DNA from: Kibdelosporangium philippinense
GTDB lineage: Bacteria; Actinomycetota; Actinomycetes; Mycobacteriales; Pseudonocardiaceae
Reading direction: 5' to 3'
Assembly: GCF_021390435.2 (NCBI RefSeq)
Contig: NZ_JAJVCN010000001.1
Span: forward strand, 2,728,001-2,792,000
DNA: 64,000 nucleotides
The notes beneath the pieces are model-generated. The model did not search any database and was not told where the DNA came from. It saw only the letters and a list, made by a program, of their open reading frames with translations. A program made the translations under genes and the position numbers. Below are positions 38,083 to 47,077 of the stretch, one piece after another. Numbering within the stretch: position 1 is the first letter of the stretch; each line of letters begins with the position of its first letter.

Positions 38083-41000
38083 GTGAACGGACATATGTCA
38101 GGGGAGTCCGCGTCCGTGGATCACACGCGTACTTCTGAGTACGACGCGTTCATCTCTTATAGTCACGGTGCCAACAATCATCTCGCAAGCGGCATCGAGC
38201 AGGGATTGCGCTTACTGACGAAACGGTGGAATCAGCGGCGTGCGCTGCGCGTGTTCCTCGACCAGAGCAACCTGGGTGCCTCCTCTGACGTGTGGGGCAC
38301 GCTCACCGAGGCGCTGGACCGGGCCAGATTCCTCATCCTGCTGGCGTCACCCCAGGCCGCTCTGTCCCAAGGAGTCGACCGGGAGATCAAGCACTGGATC
38401 GACACCGGACGTGCCCACGACCGCTTTCTGATCGTGCTCACGAGCGGCACGATCGCCTGGGGTGACGGTGACTTCGACTGGCAGCGCACGGACGCGCTGC
38501 CAAAGCGGCTGGCGGGCTGGTTCCCCGCAGAGCCGAAGTGGGTGGATCTGAGCTCGGCGCACGAGGATCCGCAGTTCTCCCTTCGGCACAGCGTGTTCCG
38601 CAAGGCCATCGCCGAGCTGGCGTCGCCGATCCACGGCAAACCGGTCGACGACATCGAGGGCGAGGACATCCGGCAGCACAGGCGAACCACCTCGATCAGG
38701 CGGTTCGCGGTGGTGTTCCTCGCGCTGTCACTGGCGGTGGTCACCGGATTGCTCGGCTACACGGCGGTGCTGCGGTCGGACGCCGAGAAACAGCGAGACG
38801 CGGCGCTGTCCCGCGAGCTGGCGGCGCGCAGCGAGGCCACCGGCGACGGAGATCCGGACCTGGCACGTCTGCTCGCGGTCGCCGCGTACGACATCAGCCC
38901 CACCGCGGAGGCGCGCGCGGCCCAGTTCACCGCGGCCGTCAGGCCAGGCGCCGCGGTCCTGTCTCCCGGCGGTGGCCCGGTCGGCGCGCTGGCGTTCAGC
39001 CCGGACGGCAGGACACTGGTCGTCGGCTCGGCGGACAAGACGATGAGTGTGTGGGATTCGGCCACACATGCGCGAATAGGCGCGCCGGTCACCGGGCACC
39101 GCACGCCGCTGGCCTCGATCGCGTTCAGCCCGGACGGCGCCACCCTGGCGACCGGTGACGGCGGGGATGTCCGGCTCTGGCGCATGGCCGACCGGCGGCC
39201 GGTCGACCCGGCCGGTCTGATCGATTCGAAGTTGACCAAGGACAACCGTTCGCCGGACAGCAATGCTTACCGGGTCGCTTTCAGCCCTGATGGGCGGTGG
39301 CTGGTGGCCACCGCGTGGGGCCCGCCGGAGATGCAGATGTGGGATGTCGCCACCCGTGCGCCGATCGACCCACTCGCACGCATGTACGTCAGTGGCAGAC
39401 CTGCCGTCGCGTTCGGCCCGGATGATGACCATGTCATCACCTTGAGCCAGGAGGGCGACAATCTGGCGTTCTGGCACACCGGCAGCGGACCAGACGGCCC
39501 GTTCGTGGCCGCGCATGGCGACAGCTTCATCTCCAACACCGGCCCCGCGATCGCGATCGCTCCGAACCGCCAGACCATAGCCACTGTCGGCAGGGACAAC
39601 GCGTTGCGATTCTGGGACGCGTCCACCAAACAACCTCTCGGCGAGCCCATCGTGGGGTACGTCAGTCCCGACAGCGCCACGAGGATCCCGGCGGTGGCGT
39701 ACTCGCCCGACGGGGCGTTGTTCGTCGCAGGTGGCCATGGCGGAATGGTGCACCTGTGGGACACAGCTGGGCGGCGATACGTCGGCGAACCTCTGCGTGG
39801 TCACACCGGTGCGGTGACCACGTTGGCGTTCAGCCCGAACGGTGAGCTGCTGGCAACAGGCAGTGCCGATGGCACAGTGCGACTGTGGAGCATGTCGCAC
39901 CATCGGGTGCACGCCGCACCCTTGGCAGGTCACGGTGGCCGTGTGCACGCCGCCGCGTTCAGTCCGGACGGACGGACGCTCGCTACGGCAGGAGATTCCC
40001 GTCGTGAGTCGTCAGCCGCCAGCGAGGTGTACCTGTGCTCCGATGGCGGCCGCGAGGTTTGCTTTCTTGACGATGACGGGGTCACGGCAATAGCCCCCGG
40101 AGGCTCCGCGTGGGGCCCGACCAATGAGCGCGCATGGTCAGCGGAGGGCCCAGCCGTGCTGCTCTGGGACGTGGTGCGGCGCGAACGCACGGGGGATCTG
40201 GCGGTCGGTTGGTCGACCGCTGTGCGGTCCGTCGTGTTCAACGCGGACGGATCGACGCTCGCAGTCGGCGGGCTCGAGGAGAAACCGGACAGTAATTCCC
40301 AACAGGACGTACGTGGCATCCTGTCCCTGTGGAGGGTCGATACCCGAGCCCTGCAAACCACCACGCTGCTCGACATGCATCAAACAGTTCGGTCTCTCGC
40401 GCGGCATCAGGACGGCCGCACCTTCGCCGTCGCCACGGACTACAGGGCCGGCGCCGGCGGGAGCGTCATGCAGGTCGAGCCCACGGTGTTGCTGTGGGAT
40501 TCCAAGGACCGCGTGCCTGCCGGAGAGCGCCTGCGGGGACACACTGCCTACTCGACGGCGTTGAGTCCGGACGGCCAGCTCCAGCTGGCGGGCCTGCAGG
40601 ACGGCCGGGTCCAGATCTGGCGGCACGGGCACGACACGAAACAGCTTCCGGGACACGGTGGGCCGGTGGGCGCGGTCGCGTTCGCACCCGACGGCAAAAC
40701 CTGGGCCAGTGCGAGCGACGACGGCACGATAAGGCTGTGGGACACCTCGACCGGCACGCAGATCGGTGAGCCGCTGATCGGCCACACGGGGCCGGTGTAC
40801 ACGGTGGCCTTCAGCCCCAACGGCGAGCTCCTGGCGACCGGGGGAGGGGACGACTCGGTGCGCCTGTGGCACCTTCCTACCCGGCGTCAGATCTCACCGG
40901 CTCACCTGGCTCATCACGGGGCAGTCCGAGCGGTCGCGTTCAGCCCGGACGGGCGGTCTCTTGCCACTGTGGGTGACGACAGCGGGGTTCGCCTGTGGGA

Positions 41001-41118
41001 CGTCAGCCCCACCACAGATCCGCGACACGCCTTATGTGCCATGACAAACCGTACGCTGAGCCCGGAGGAATGGGCGCGATACGCACCAGGCGTGTCCTAT
41101 CGTGCGCCTTGCCGCTAG
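38083..41118 (+). CDS. TIR-transmembrane-WD40 protein
   Basis: 1011 aa. A TIR domain (about aa 18-150: EYDAFISYSH, LRVFLDQSNLGASSDVWGTL, RFLILLASPQAALS) with Glu in TEAL at the place of the TIR NADase glutamate. A membrane helix (about aa 207-230), a helical linker, then about fourteen WD repeats (for example VTTLAFSPNGELLATGSADG), enough for two seven-bladed propellers. TIR domains in bacterial immunity cleave NAD or make ADP-ribose signals; WD40 parts sense ligands. Start alternatives are the GTG at 38083, the ATG at 38095 or the GTG at 38116, which has GGGGAG before it. Confidence 0.9.
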   Translation: MNGHMSGESASVDHTRTSEYDAFISYSHGANNHLASGIEQGLRLLTKRWNQRRALRVFLDQSNLGASSDVWGTLTEALDRARFLILLASPQAALSQGVDREIKHWIDTGRAHDRFLIVLTSGTIAWGDGDFDWQRTDALPKRLAGWFPAEPKWVDLSSAHEDPQFSLRHSVFRKAIAELASPIHGKPVDDIEGEDIRQHRRTTSIRRFAVVFLALSLAVVTGLLGYTAVLRSDAEKQRDAALSRELAARSEATGDGDPDLARLLAVAAYDISPTAEARAAQFTAAVRPGAAVLSPGGGPVGALAFSPDGRTLVVGSADKTMSVWDSATHARIGAPVTGHRTPLASIAFSPDGATLATGDGGDVRLWRMADRRPVDPAGLIDSKLTKDNRSPDSNAYRVAFSPDGRWLVATAWGPPEMQMWDVATRAPIDPLARMYVSGRPAVAFGPDDDHVITLSQEGDNLAFWHTGSGPDGPFVAAHGDSFISNTGPAIAIAPNRQTIATVGRDNALRFWDASTKQPLGEPIVGYVSPDSATRIPAVAYSPDGALFVAGGHGGMVHLWDTAGRRYVGEPLRGHTGAVTTLAFSPNGELLATGSADGTVRLWSMSHHRVHAAPLAGHGGRVHAAAFSPDGRTLATAGDSRRESSAASEVYLCSDGGREVCFLDDDGVTAIAPGGSAWGPTNERAWSAEGPAVLLWDVVRRERTGDLAVGWSTAVRSVVFNADGSTLAVGGLEEKPDSNSQQDVRGILSLWRVDTRALQTTTLLDMHQTVRSLARHQDGRTFAVATDYRAGAGGSVMQVEPTVLLWDSKDRVPAGERLRGHTAYSTALSPDGQLQLAGLQDGRVQIWRHGHDTKQLPGHGGPVGAVAFAPDGKTWASASDDGTIRLWDTSTGTQIGEPLIGHTGPVYTVAFSPNGELLATGGGDDSVRLWHLPTRRQISPAHLAHHGAVRAVAFSPDGRSLATVGDDSGVRLWDVSPTTDPRHALCAMTNRTLSPEEWARYAPGVSYRAPCR

Positions 41119-41127
41119 TTGTCGCGG

Positions 41128-41991
41128 TCAAGTCGTGCTGGGGCGTGACGCGAGCCATGCGGAATGCTCGCGGCTGATGGCTTCCTCCGTATTCGCCACC
41201 GCTGCGGGCCATTCGTCCTCCGCGGTGTCGGCGAGTTTCTCGTGCAGCAGCGCCAGGTCGCGGGCGGCCGCTGAATAGGTGACGTGCAGGTTCTCGTGTT
41301 GTTTCAGCCCGAGCCAGGCCGCGCCACCGGCGACGGCCGCGGCCATCACACCGGAGATGTCGACATCCCAGACGCCCATGGCTCGGAGAAGTGCCAGGAC
41401 GATGGCGACGAATTCGCCCCCGATCAACAGATAGCGCCACAGTTTCGCCCATTTCTCGTTGCGATTTGCCCGGTCCGCGTACCAGTTCTTCTGAAGTAGC
41501 ACGCGGTCCCTGCGGTACGCCTGCTTGCGGTCGTCGAACGATGCGCCGCGCAACTCGATCATCGACGGCGTGACCGAAGGGTTCTCACTGGACAACGCCA
41601 GCTTCCTGCCGTGGCTTTCGACCACATTCGTGATCTTGTCCCGCAGGTTTTGCGTGGCTTCCGGCAGTGTGGACGGAAACGGATCAGCCGCGACAGCGAA
41701 CCGCCACACGAGCGACTTGATGCTTTCGGCGACGGCGCGGCCCGCGTTCCACTTCTGCTCCGGGTGCAGTGCCCACAGCAGGATCTCGGCGAACAACGCG
41801 ACAAGGAAGCCGGCCAGCGACACGAAAGCCCACACGTCGTATCTGCCGAATTTCCAGCTGAGCGCGCCACCGAGGGCGGCGACCACTGCGCTGAGCAGCC
41901 GCAATCGGCTGAGCACAATGGTTTGCCGCTGGCCGGTCAGCGATGCCCTCTCCGCGTCGTGGAAGAAACCGGGCAGGTCGGCGTCGGTCAT
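41128..41991 (-). CDS. SLATT-type (DUF4231) membrane effector candidate
   Basis: 287 aa. Four hydrophobic segments arranged as two pairs (LLSAVVAALGGALSW, VWAFVSLAGFLVALFAEILLW; LLIGGEFVAIVLALLR, MAAAVAGGAAWLGL), with a soluble central stretch. The paired-helix arrangement followed by a helical tail matches the 2TM SLATT proteins, which associate with SMODS and SLOG domains and are proposed membrane-disrupting effectors. It converges on the TIR-WD40 gene with only 9 bp between stops. Membership is judged by pattern. Confidence 0.72.
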   Translation of the reverse strand: MTDADLPGFFHDAERASLTGQRQTIVLSRLRLLSAVVAALGGALSWKFGRYDVWAFVSLAGFLVALFAEILLWALHPEQKWNAGRAVAESIKSLVWRFAVAADPFPSTLPEATQNLRDKITNVVESHGRKLALSSENPSVTPSMIELRGASFDDRKQAYRRDRVLLQKNWYADRANRNEKWAKLWRYLLIGGEFVAIVLALLRAMGVWDVDISGVMAAAVAGGAAWLGLKQHENLHVTYSAAARDLALLHEKLADTAEDEWPAAVANTEEAISREHSAWLASRPSTT

Positions 41992-42186
41992 CTGGTGTCT
42001 TTCTGCGCCAACGTCAAACGTTGATCACGATTATTCAAACCTATACTGGCACGTTGCCGGTCGTTGCGAGGTGCTTTCGTCTAATGGGGTAGCGGACATT
42101 AAACCAGCCGTGCCGCACCGCCGAGATCGCTGCTGCCTGATGTGTGGATTGTGAGGTTGTGGCCTGCGAATTGTTCCCGGTCAGCG
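41992..42186. other. Leader of the SLATT gene
   Basis: Slightly AT-rich intergenic DNA; no gene seen. Confidence 0.4.
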
Positions 42187-42720
42187 CTAGGAGTTCCATG
42201 GCGTCAGGTGGGCGATGCGGATCAGGTCGCAGCGGCGGGTCCGGCCGAGCTTGTCCCGAATGTTTTCCAGGTGACGGTTCACCGTGCGCACGGCGATGTG
42301 CAACTGCATGGCGATCTCCTGGTTGTCGTATCCGTTCGCCGGGCAGCGCAGCACGTCGCGCTCTCGGGACGTGAGTGGGCGGGCGTGCCGGTGCAGTTCA
42401 CCGATCAGGTGCGCGGCGAGTTCGGCGGGGAGCACCGGGCCCGCTTGGGAGAGCATGAGAACGCGTACTTCCGGCCTGCGTTGGCGTAGGTGGCTGATCA
42501 GGCTGACGCCCTGTCCGGTGCGTTCGTCGGGGTGGGGCCGCAGGCGCAGGTCTATGAGGGCGACGTCCGGCCGTGCCTGGTCGGCCATCCGGCATGCGGT
42601 TGGCACGTCGGCTGCCTCGGCAACGACTGTCGCCCTGCCGTCGCGTTCCAGTCCAGTTCGCACGCCGTCCTGGGTGATCGAGTGGTCCTCCACGACGAGC
42701 TCGCGGATCTGGTTCTCGCC
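42187..42720 (-). pseudogene. NarL/LuxR-type response regulator, internally deleted
   Basis: Receiver parts (VVEDHSITQDGVRTGLERDG, PDVALIDLRL, VRVLMLSQAG) run directly into PAELAAHLIGE and the LuxR HTH (LTSRERDVLRCPANGYDNQE, then TVNRHLENIRDKLG). The end of the receiver and the linker, about 25 residues, are missing. No proper start codon is found. Likely non-functional. Confidence 0.65.
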
Positions 42721-42878
42721 GGAGAGCAGACCTAACCAGGCCGGAACCCACCCGGTACTCGGATCCGGCGGTCTCGAGCCAGCGCATGGCGCGGGGCATT
42801 GCTGATCATGGTCCCGATCGCGGTCGCTCGCGCCGGGTTCATGGCGACCGTCTATGGGTGGCTGACCGCAGTTTCTTA

Positions 42879-43815
42879 GAGGGCATCTGATCTTGGTTGG
42901 GGCGATATGTCTGTGTCGGGTGACGGCTGATACCTTGATCAACTTGTGGGGTCCCGGCGTGCGTACCGCAGCGACTTGTCCGATGCTCGCTGGGCGTTGA
43001 TCGAGCCAACGCTGACGGCGTGGCGTGCTGCCCGGCGTGGGCCGGGAACCGTGATGCGCGTGCATGACTTGCGGGAGATCGTGAACGCGATCCTGTACGT
43101 GTGCCGGACCGGGATCGCCTGGGAGTATCTGCCGCACGACTTCCCGCCCTGCAAGACGGTTTATGACTACTACGCCAAGTGGGAAGCCGATGGCACAACG
43201 GAAACGCTGCATGACCTGTTGCGTGACCAAGTCCGCGTCGCGAAAGGCCGCGCTGCTGCCCCGACGGCGGCGATCATCGACTCGCAGAGCGTGAAAACCT
43301 CCTGCAATGTCAGCGAATCCAGTCAGGGTATCGACGCGGGCAAGAAGATCAAGGGCCGCAAACGGCACATCGCCACCGATGTGCTCGGCCTGCTGCTGGC
43401 GGTAATCGTGACCGCGGCGTCGGTGCAGGATTCCGCTGGCGGGCAACAGGTTCTCGATCATCTCGCCGCTGCGCATCCGACCGTGTCGGCGGCATGGGTG
43501 GACGGTGGCTACAACAACACAGTCATCCGTCATGGAGCCCAGCGGGGTATCCGGGTTGAGGTCGTCAAACGCCCTTCTGCCAAGGGATTCCACGTGTTGC
43601 CCCGGCGGTGGGTAGTGGAGCGCAGTCTGGGCTGGCTGATGCAACACCGCCGACTCGCGCGCGACTACGAAGCCCTGCCCCAGCGGTCGCGCACGATGGT
43701 CCACTGGGCGATGACTAACATAATGAGCCGCACCCTGACCGGGGAATCCACCCAAACCTGGCGAAACGATCCACCCAAAGCAGACATTCTTGCCTAACTA
43801 AGATCAGATGCCCTC
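42879..43815 (+). mobile_element. IS5-family insertion sequence
   Basis: 937 bp with perfect 16-bp inverted ends (GAGGGCATCTGATCTT) and a TTA target duplication (42876-42878 and 43816-43818), as in the IS427-type subgroup. Confidence 0.94.
42946..43797 (+). CDS. IS5-family transposase
   Basis: 283 aa from GTG. N-terminal DUF4096-like part (YRSDLSDARWALIEPTL ... GIAWEYLPHDFPPCKTVYDY) followed by the DDE domain: IIDSQSVKTS (Asp), WVDGGYNN (Asp) and WVVERSLGWLMQHRRLARDY (Glu). The frame is intact. Confidence 0.94.
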   Translation: MGSRRAYRSDLSDARWALIEPTLTAWRAARRGPGTVMRVHDLREIVNAILYVCRTGIAWEYLPHDFPPCKTVYDYYAKWEADGTTETLHDLLRDQVRVAKGRAAAPTAAIIDSQSVKTSCNVSESSQGIDAGKKIKGRKRHIATDVLGLLLAVIVTAASVQDSAGGQQVLDHLAAAHPTVSAAWVDGGYNNTVIRHGAQRGIRVEVVKRPSAKGFHVLPRRWVVERSLGWLMQHRRLARDYEALPQRSRTMVHWAMTNIMSRTLTGESTQTWRNDPPKADILA

Positions 43816-43818
43816 TTA

Positions 43819-44169
43819 CACGCTGCCGTTCGCGTTCACCTGCAGGGTCTATTTCTGGCTGGTCTGTGGTGGCTGCCCGTCGCTCCAGTACAAAGCCCTC
43901 TTCGCCGCGCTGCATTCGTCCGACCAACTACGTGGCCTTTCTCGACTGGGCCGGTTCACGGCTCCTCCTGCACACGGCGGGCAGCGCGCTGACGTCCCCG
44001 CACCGCGAGATCCAGCAGTACCTGTCAACGACGTGGCGGGCGCGGTCCTGACCGGCAGGGCCGCACGGGCCAGGACGTGGCGATGTGCACCATGCAGTAC
44101 ACCCTGTAGGACGGCGCATCGGTGAACATACTCAACTCGGCAATAGCGGACGTTCGATCGCCGTCGCCT
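43819..44169. other. Decayed DNA right of IS5
   Basis: No convincing gene. Short frames have no family resemblance; part of an RHS-like gene may have been here. Confidence 0.35.
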
Positions 44170-44560
44170 TGATCGGTCCGCACGGTGGATCTGGGGCAGG
44201 TCCGTGTTCGTCGACCCGGTGGACGGTGGCTCAGCGAACGACTACGACTACGTGGCGGCGACCCGATCAACAAGATCGACCTCGACGGCCGCAGCCTCTG
44301 GGGCTGGATCACGAAGAACGCGACCGCCATCAGCAACGTCCTGAGCACAGCGGCCGTCGTGCTGTCGGTCGCCGCGATGTTCGTCCCGGTACTCGCCCGA
44401 TCGCCATCGTGGTCAACGTCGCGTCGGTCGCACGGGGACTGGTTCGGCGTGGTCACCTCGCTTCCCGGGATCGAGGCGGCCGCGACCCGCGGCTGACCAA
44501 GATCGCCGTCGGTACGTACGCCTACGGGTATGTGCTGGGGCAACGGCTGGGCTGCCGGTA
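44170..44560 (+). pseudogene. RHS/YD-repeat protein C-terminal remnant
   Basis: The core-end signature VDPVDGGSANDYDYV, then GGDPINKIDLDGRSLWGW, is split by a one-base shift. A hydrophobic tip follows (LSTAAVVLSVAAMFVPVLA), and another shift leads to PIAIVVNVASVARGL. In intact RHS proteins this junction precedes a variable toxin tip. Confidence 0.65.
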
Positions 44561-44590
44561 ACGTCGGATCGCGTCTGAAGGAGGAGAGAC

Positions 44591-45040
44591 ATGGGTGGTC
44601 GTGGCGATCCTGGTGTAGTCATGACCGCCCGTGTCCTTCCTCTTGCCGTCCTTGTGTTCAGCCGGTACTCCGACAGGGAACTGGCCCGGTATCGCGGGAC
44701 GCTCACCGAACTGGCGCATGGCGCCGAAGTCCCAGAGCAGGAAGCCCATGACTCGCTCCTCGAAGGCCTGCAGGGACTGGCCGGCCTGACGATCCTCGGC
44801 GGACTGCTCAGCGCGATCTTCATCTGGGCGTCCCAGCGCACGGCGTATGTCCCGATGTCCGTGCTCGCGGCGATGAGCACGGGACTAATGGGATTCGCCG
44901 GCACCCTCACGGCGATATACGGTGCTCGGCTGACGTGGCGCAGGCCCGCTTTGCGGCCACGTCGAGTCGATTTCTGGCTGGCCGTCGCTCTGGGTCTGCT
45001 GATCACGGCCGGGGTCCTGGCAGCCCGGTTGACCGCGTGA
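44591..45040 (+). CDS. Small membrane protein after the RHS remnant
   Basis: 149 aa, ATG with GGAGGAG upstream. N-terminal soluble helix (Arg/Glu-rich), then about three membrane helices (LAGLTILGGLLSAIFIW, VLAAMSTGLMGFAGTL, FWLAVALGLLITAGVLAA). Its place right behind an RHS tip fits an immunity protein, but there is no direct evidence. Family not recognised. Confidence 0.55.
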   Translation: MGGRGDPGVVMTARVLPLAVLVFSRYSDRELARYRGTLTELAHGAEVPEQEAHDSLLEGLQGLAGLTILGGLLSAIFIWASQRTAYVPMSVLAAMSTGLMGFAGTLTAIYGARLTWRRPALRPRRVDFWLAVALGLLITAGVLAARLTA

Positions 45041-45056
45041 CACGTCGTCCCCTGTG

Positions 45057-45822
45057 GAACGGGCCACGGCTTCGGCCGCCTGCCATGAACTGGGCCTTCC
45101 ACCGCGACACCGACTGCTCGGAGACCCTGTTCTGTCGAGCGGCCTCAGCGATGGTCATCTCGCCGGACAGCACTTTCTACGGAGGAGGCCTATTCTTTGC
45201 TGGTGCCCACGCCGCGCGCGTGCTGCACGCATGGCGTGAATGGGTCACATCGCTGCCCGTCGAGATGAGTTCGTCGATCGCGTTCCTGCGTCGCCAGGCG
45301 CTGCCAGAAATTCCGGCGCCCCTGCGGGGCACTTTCGTTGTGCACGTGCGCTTTTCGTCGCTCTGTTCGGCTGCCGACGCGGAGGTCGCACTCGCGCCGA
45401 TACGCGCGCTGGCGCCGACCGTACTCGACACGATCGCCGAAATCCCGTACCGCGATGCCGGACACGTCCACATGGACCCGCCCGAACCTCTTCCATGGGT
45501 GGAGCACACCACCGCCTTGAGCTCATTCCCAGCCGAGGCCGCCGATGCGCTGCTGGCTGCCGTCGGCCCAGACTCGGGTAGCACCCTGGTCTTGGCGGAA
45601 GTACGCGCGCTAGGCGGGGCGCTGGTCGAACAACCGCCCGTACCGAACGCGATGTCGGGCCGCAGCGCGCGCTGGGCCTTCCTTGCCGCAGGTGCTGGCA
45701 GTCCAGACTCGGCGCCCTGTATGGCCCCGAACGCTACGACGTCCTCGCGCACATCAAACACCGGTACGACCCGAAAACCTGTTCCGCGCGAACCACAACA
45801 TCCGACCAGCTCAGTAAGAATC
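45057..45822 (+). pseudogene. FAD-linked oxidase (berberine-bridge type) remnant
   Basis: The substrate and C-terminal part of a BBE-like oxidoreductase is readable: YGGGLFFAGAHAARVL, EYGI-like strands, and at the end LYGPERYDVLAHIKHRYDPK and LFRANHNIRP, the last two in other frames. At least two frameshifts occur (near 45700 and 45775), and the FAD-binding N-terminal half is missing. Confidence 0.75.
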
Positions 45823-45962
45823 TGAGGACGCACAACATTTTGTCCGCTGTGGACAGTCCACTGACGACAGTCGAAGTCGATGAGCTCGACCGGTTGACAG
45901 CTGGGCCGTGATCCACCTTTCGGCAAGCCGTTCGACGAGCTCGTGGTGAACGCGTTCCACTC
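45823..45962. other. Intergenic with GTGGAC-A-GTCCAC palindrome
   Basis: Contains the palindrome GTGGACAGTCCAC (45849-45861). No gene seen. Confidence 0.4.
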
Positions 45963-46010
45963 GATTGGTTCCCGTTCCCAGGTACCAAGTGGACCCAGAT
46001 TCCGAGTCGA
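45963..46010 (+). promoter_or_regulatory. MocR-type operator region, copy 1
   Basis: 48 bp aligns without gaps to 48523-48570 (about 38 identical bases). Shared blocks are TGGTTCCCGTTCC, a central GTGGAC and TTCCG. It precedes the doxX-cupin-mocR operon. Confidence 0.6.
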
Positions 46011-46057
46011 AACCGGGCTAGGTTTGGAGCCATCAAGCGTCTACAAGGGGAGATCTG

Positions 46058-46600
46058 ATGGTTGTGCAGGCCGTCGCTCAGCGGGAGCGAGTGTGGTCGG
46101 TCGCGACGGTATTCGCGCGCCTTGCGTTGGCCGCCGGGTTTCTCTCGGCCGTTGCTGATCGGTTCGGCTTGTGGGGTCCGCTGGGCACCGGGTCGGTAGG
46201 GTGGGGTGATTTTTCCGCGTATACCGCCTATACGCACACCCTCTCGCCCTACGTGCCGGATGGGCTTCACCTCGCCGCCGCGTGGGGCGCGACCGTTGCG
46301 GAATCGGTGCTGGGCTTGACGTTGCTGGTCGGCGTCCTCGTGCGCTGGTCCGCGTGTGCCGCTGCGGCGCTGCTGGTCGGGTTCGCGCTGTCGATGGGGC
46401 TGTTCCTGGACTGGGAAGCACCGCTCAGCAGCTCTGTGTTCGCCGCTGCGGCCGCCGCCCTGTTGCTGGCCCTCGCACCCGTAAACACGTTCGCCCTCAG
46501 CGTCGACCGAATCTTCGACAGGAAGCGAACAATAGGGTCAACCCGCAGTGCCACCGGGCTCGCGCGCGGTGGGCGTGAAGACCTGGCCGCCGCGCGATAA
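46058..46600 (+). CDS. DoxX-family membrane protein
   Basis: 180 aa, four membrane helices, in the DoxX pattern (RLALAAGFLSAVADRFGLWG, then AAAWGATVAESVLGLTLLVG). DoxX-like proteins act in redox or oxidative-stress membrane functions; the reaction is unknown for this subgroup. GGGGAGATCTG precedes the ATG. It is the first gene of an operon with a cupin lipoprotein (16 bp downstream) and a MocR regulator. Confidence 0.85.
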   Translation: MVVQAVAQRERVWSVATVFARLALAAGFLSAVADRFGLWGPLGTGSVGWGDFSAYTAYTHTLSPYVPDGLHLAAAWGATVAESVLGLTLLVGVLVRWSACAAAALLVGFALSMGLFLDWEAPLSSSVFAAAAAALLLALAPVNTFALSVDRIFDRKRTIGSTRSATGLARGGREDLAAAR

Positions 46601-46615
46601 CACTGGGAGCACTCA

Positions 46616-47077
46616 ATGGTTCGATCTCAGATCGTCGGCCGCCTTTTGGCCATTGCCGCATTGGCCGGTGCAACAGCCTGTGGCTCTGCCAACGAGAGCG
46701 TGCCCGTGGCGGCCTCGGCGACGAGCGCGGCCGCAGCGTTGCCGCCCCAGGCTAGTATCCTGCTCCAGCAGGCCCTTCCGAACGCTGAGGGCAAGACGTT
46801 CACGTCACAGGTGGTGGACTTCCCGCCAGGTGCAGCCGCGGGGCCGCATCGGCACGGCCGGGCTTTCGTGTTCGCATACGTCCTGCAAGGTGCTGTGCGA
46901 AGCCAGGTCGATGACAAACCCGCGACCACGTACCACCAAGGCGAGAACTGGTTCGAAGAGCCGGGTGCCCACCACGTCGTCGCCGCGAATCCCAGCATGA
47001 CCGAACGGGCCAAGCTGCTGGTCGTCTACGTCTCCAACACCGGAGACCCGCTCCAAGCCAACGATCCCCCTTCGTGA
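46616..47077 (+). CDS. Cupin-domain lipoprotein
   Basis: 153 aa. Lipoprotein signal ending ATAC, then a small cupin barrel with the motif GPHRHGRAFVFAYVLQG and a second half HQGENWFEEPGAHHVVAAN supplying metal-binding histidines. It ends overlapping the start of the regulator gene (GTGA). Exported cupins of this kind may bind or process small signals. Confidence 0.85.
   Translation: MVRSQIVGRLLAIAALAGATACGSANESVPVAASATSAAAALPPQASILLQQALPNAEGKTFTSQVVDFPPGAAAGPHRHGRAFVFAYVLQGAVRSQVDDKPATTYHQGENWFEEPGAHHVVAANPSMTERAKLLVVYVSNTGDPLQANDPPS

Noticed and set aside
42187..43755. 522-codon minus frame spanning IS5
   Set aside because: Chance fusion of an antisense IS frame with the response-regulator remnant; only the last part is real.
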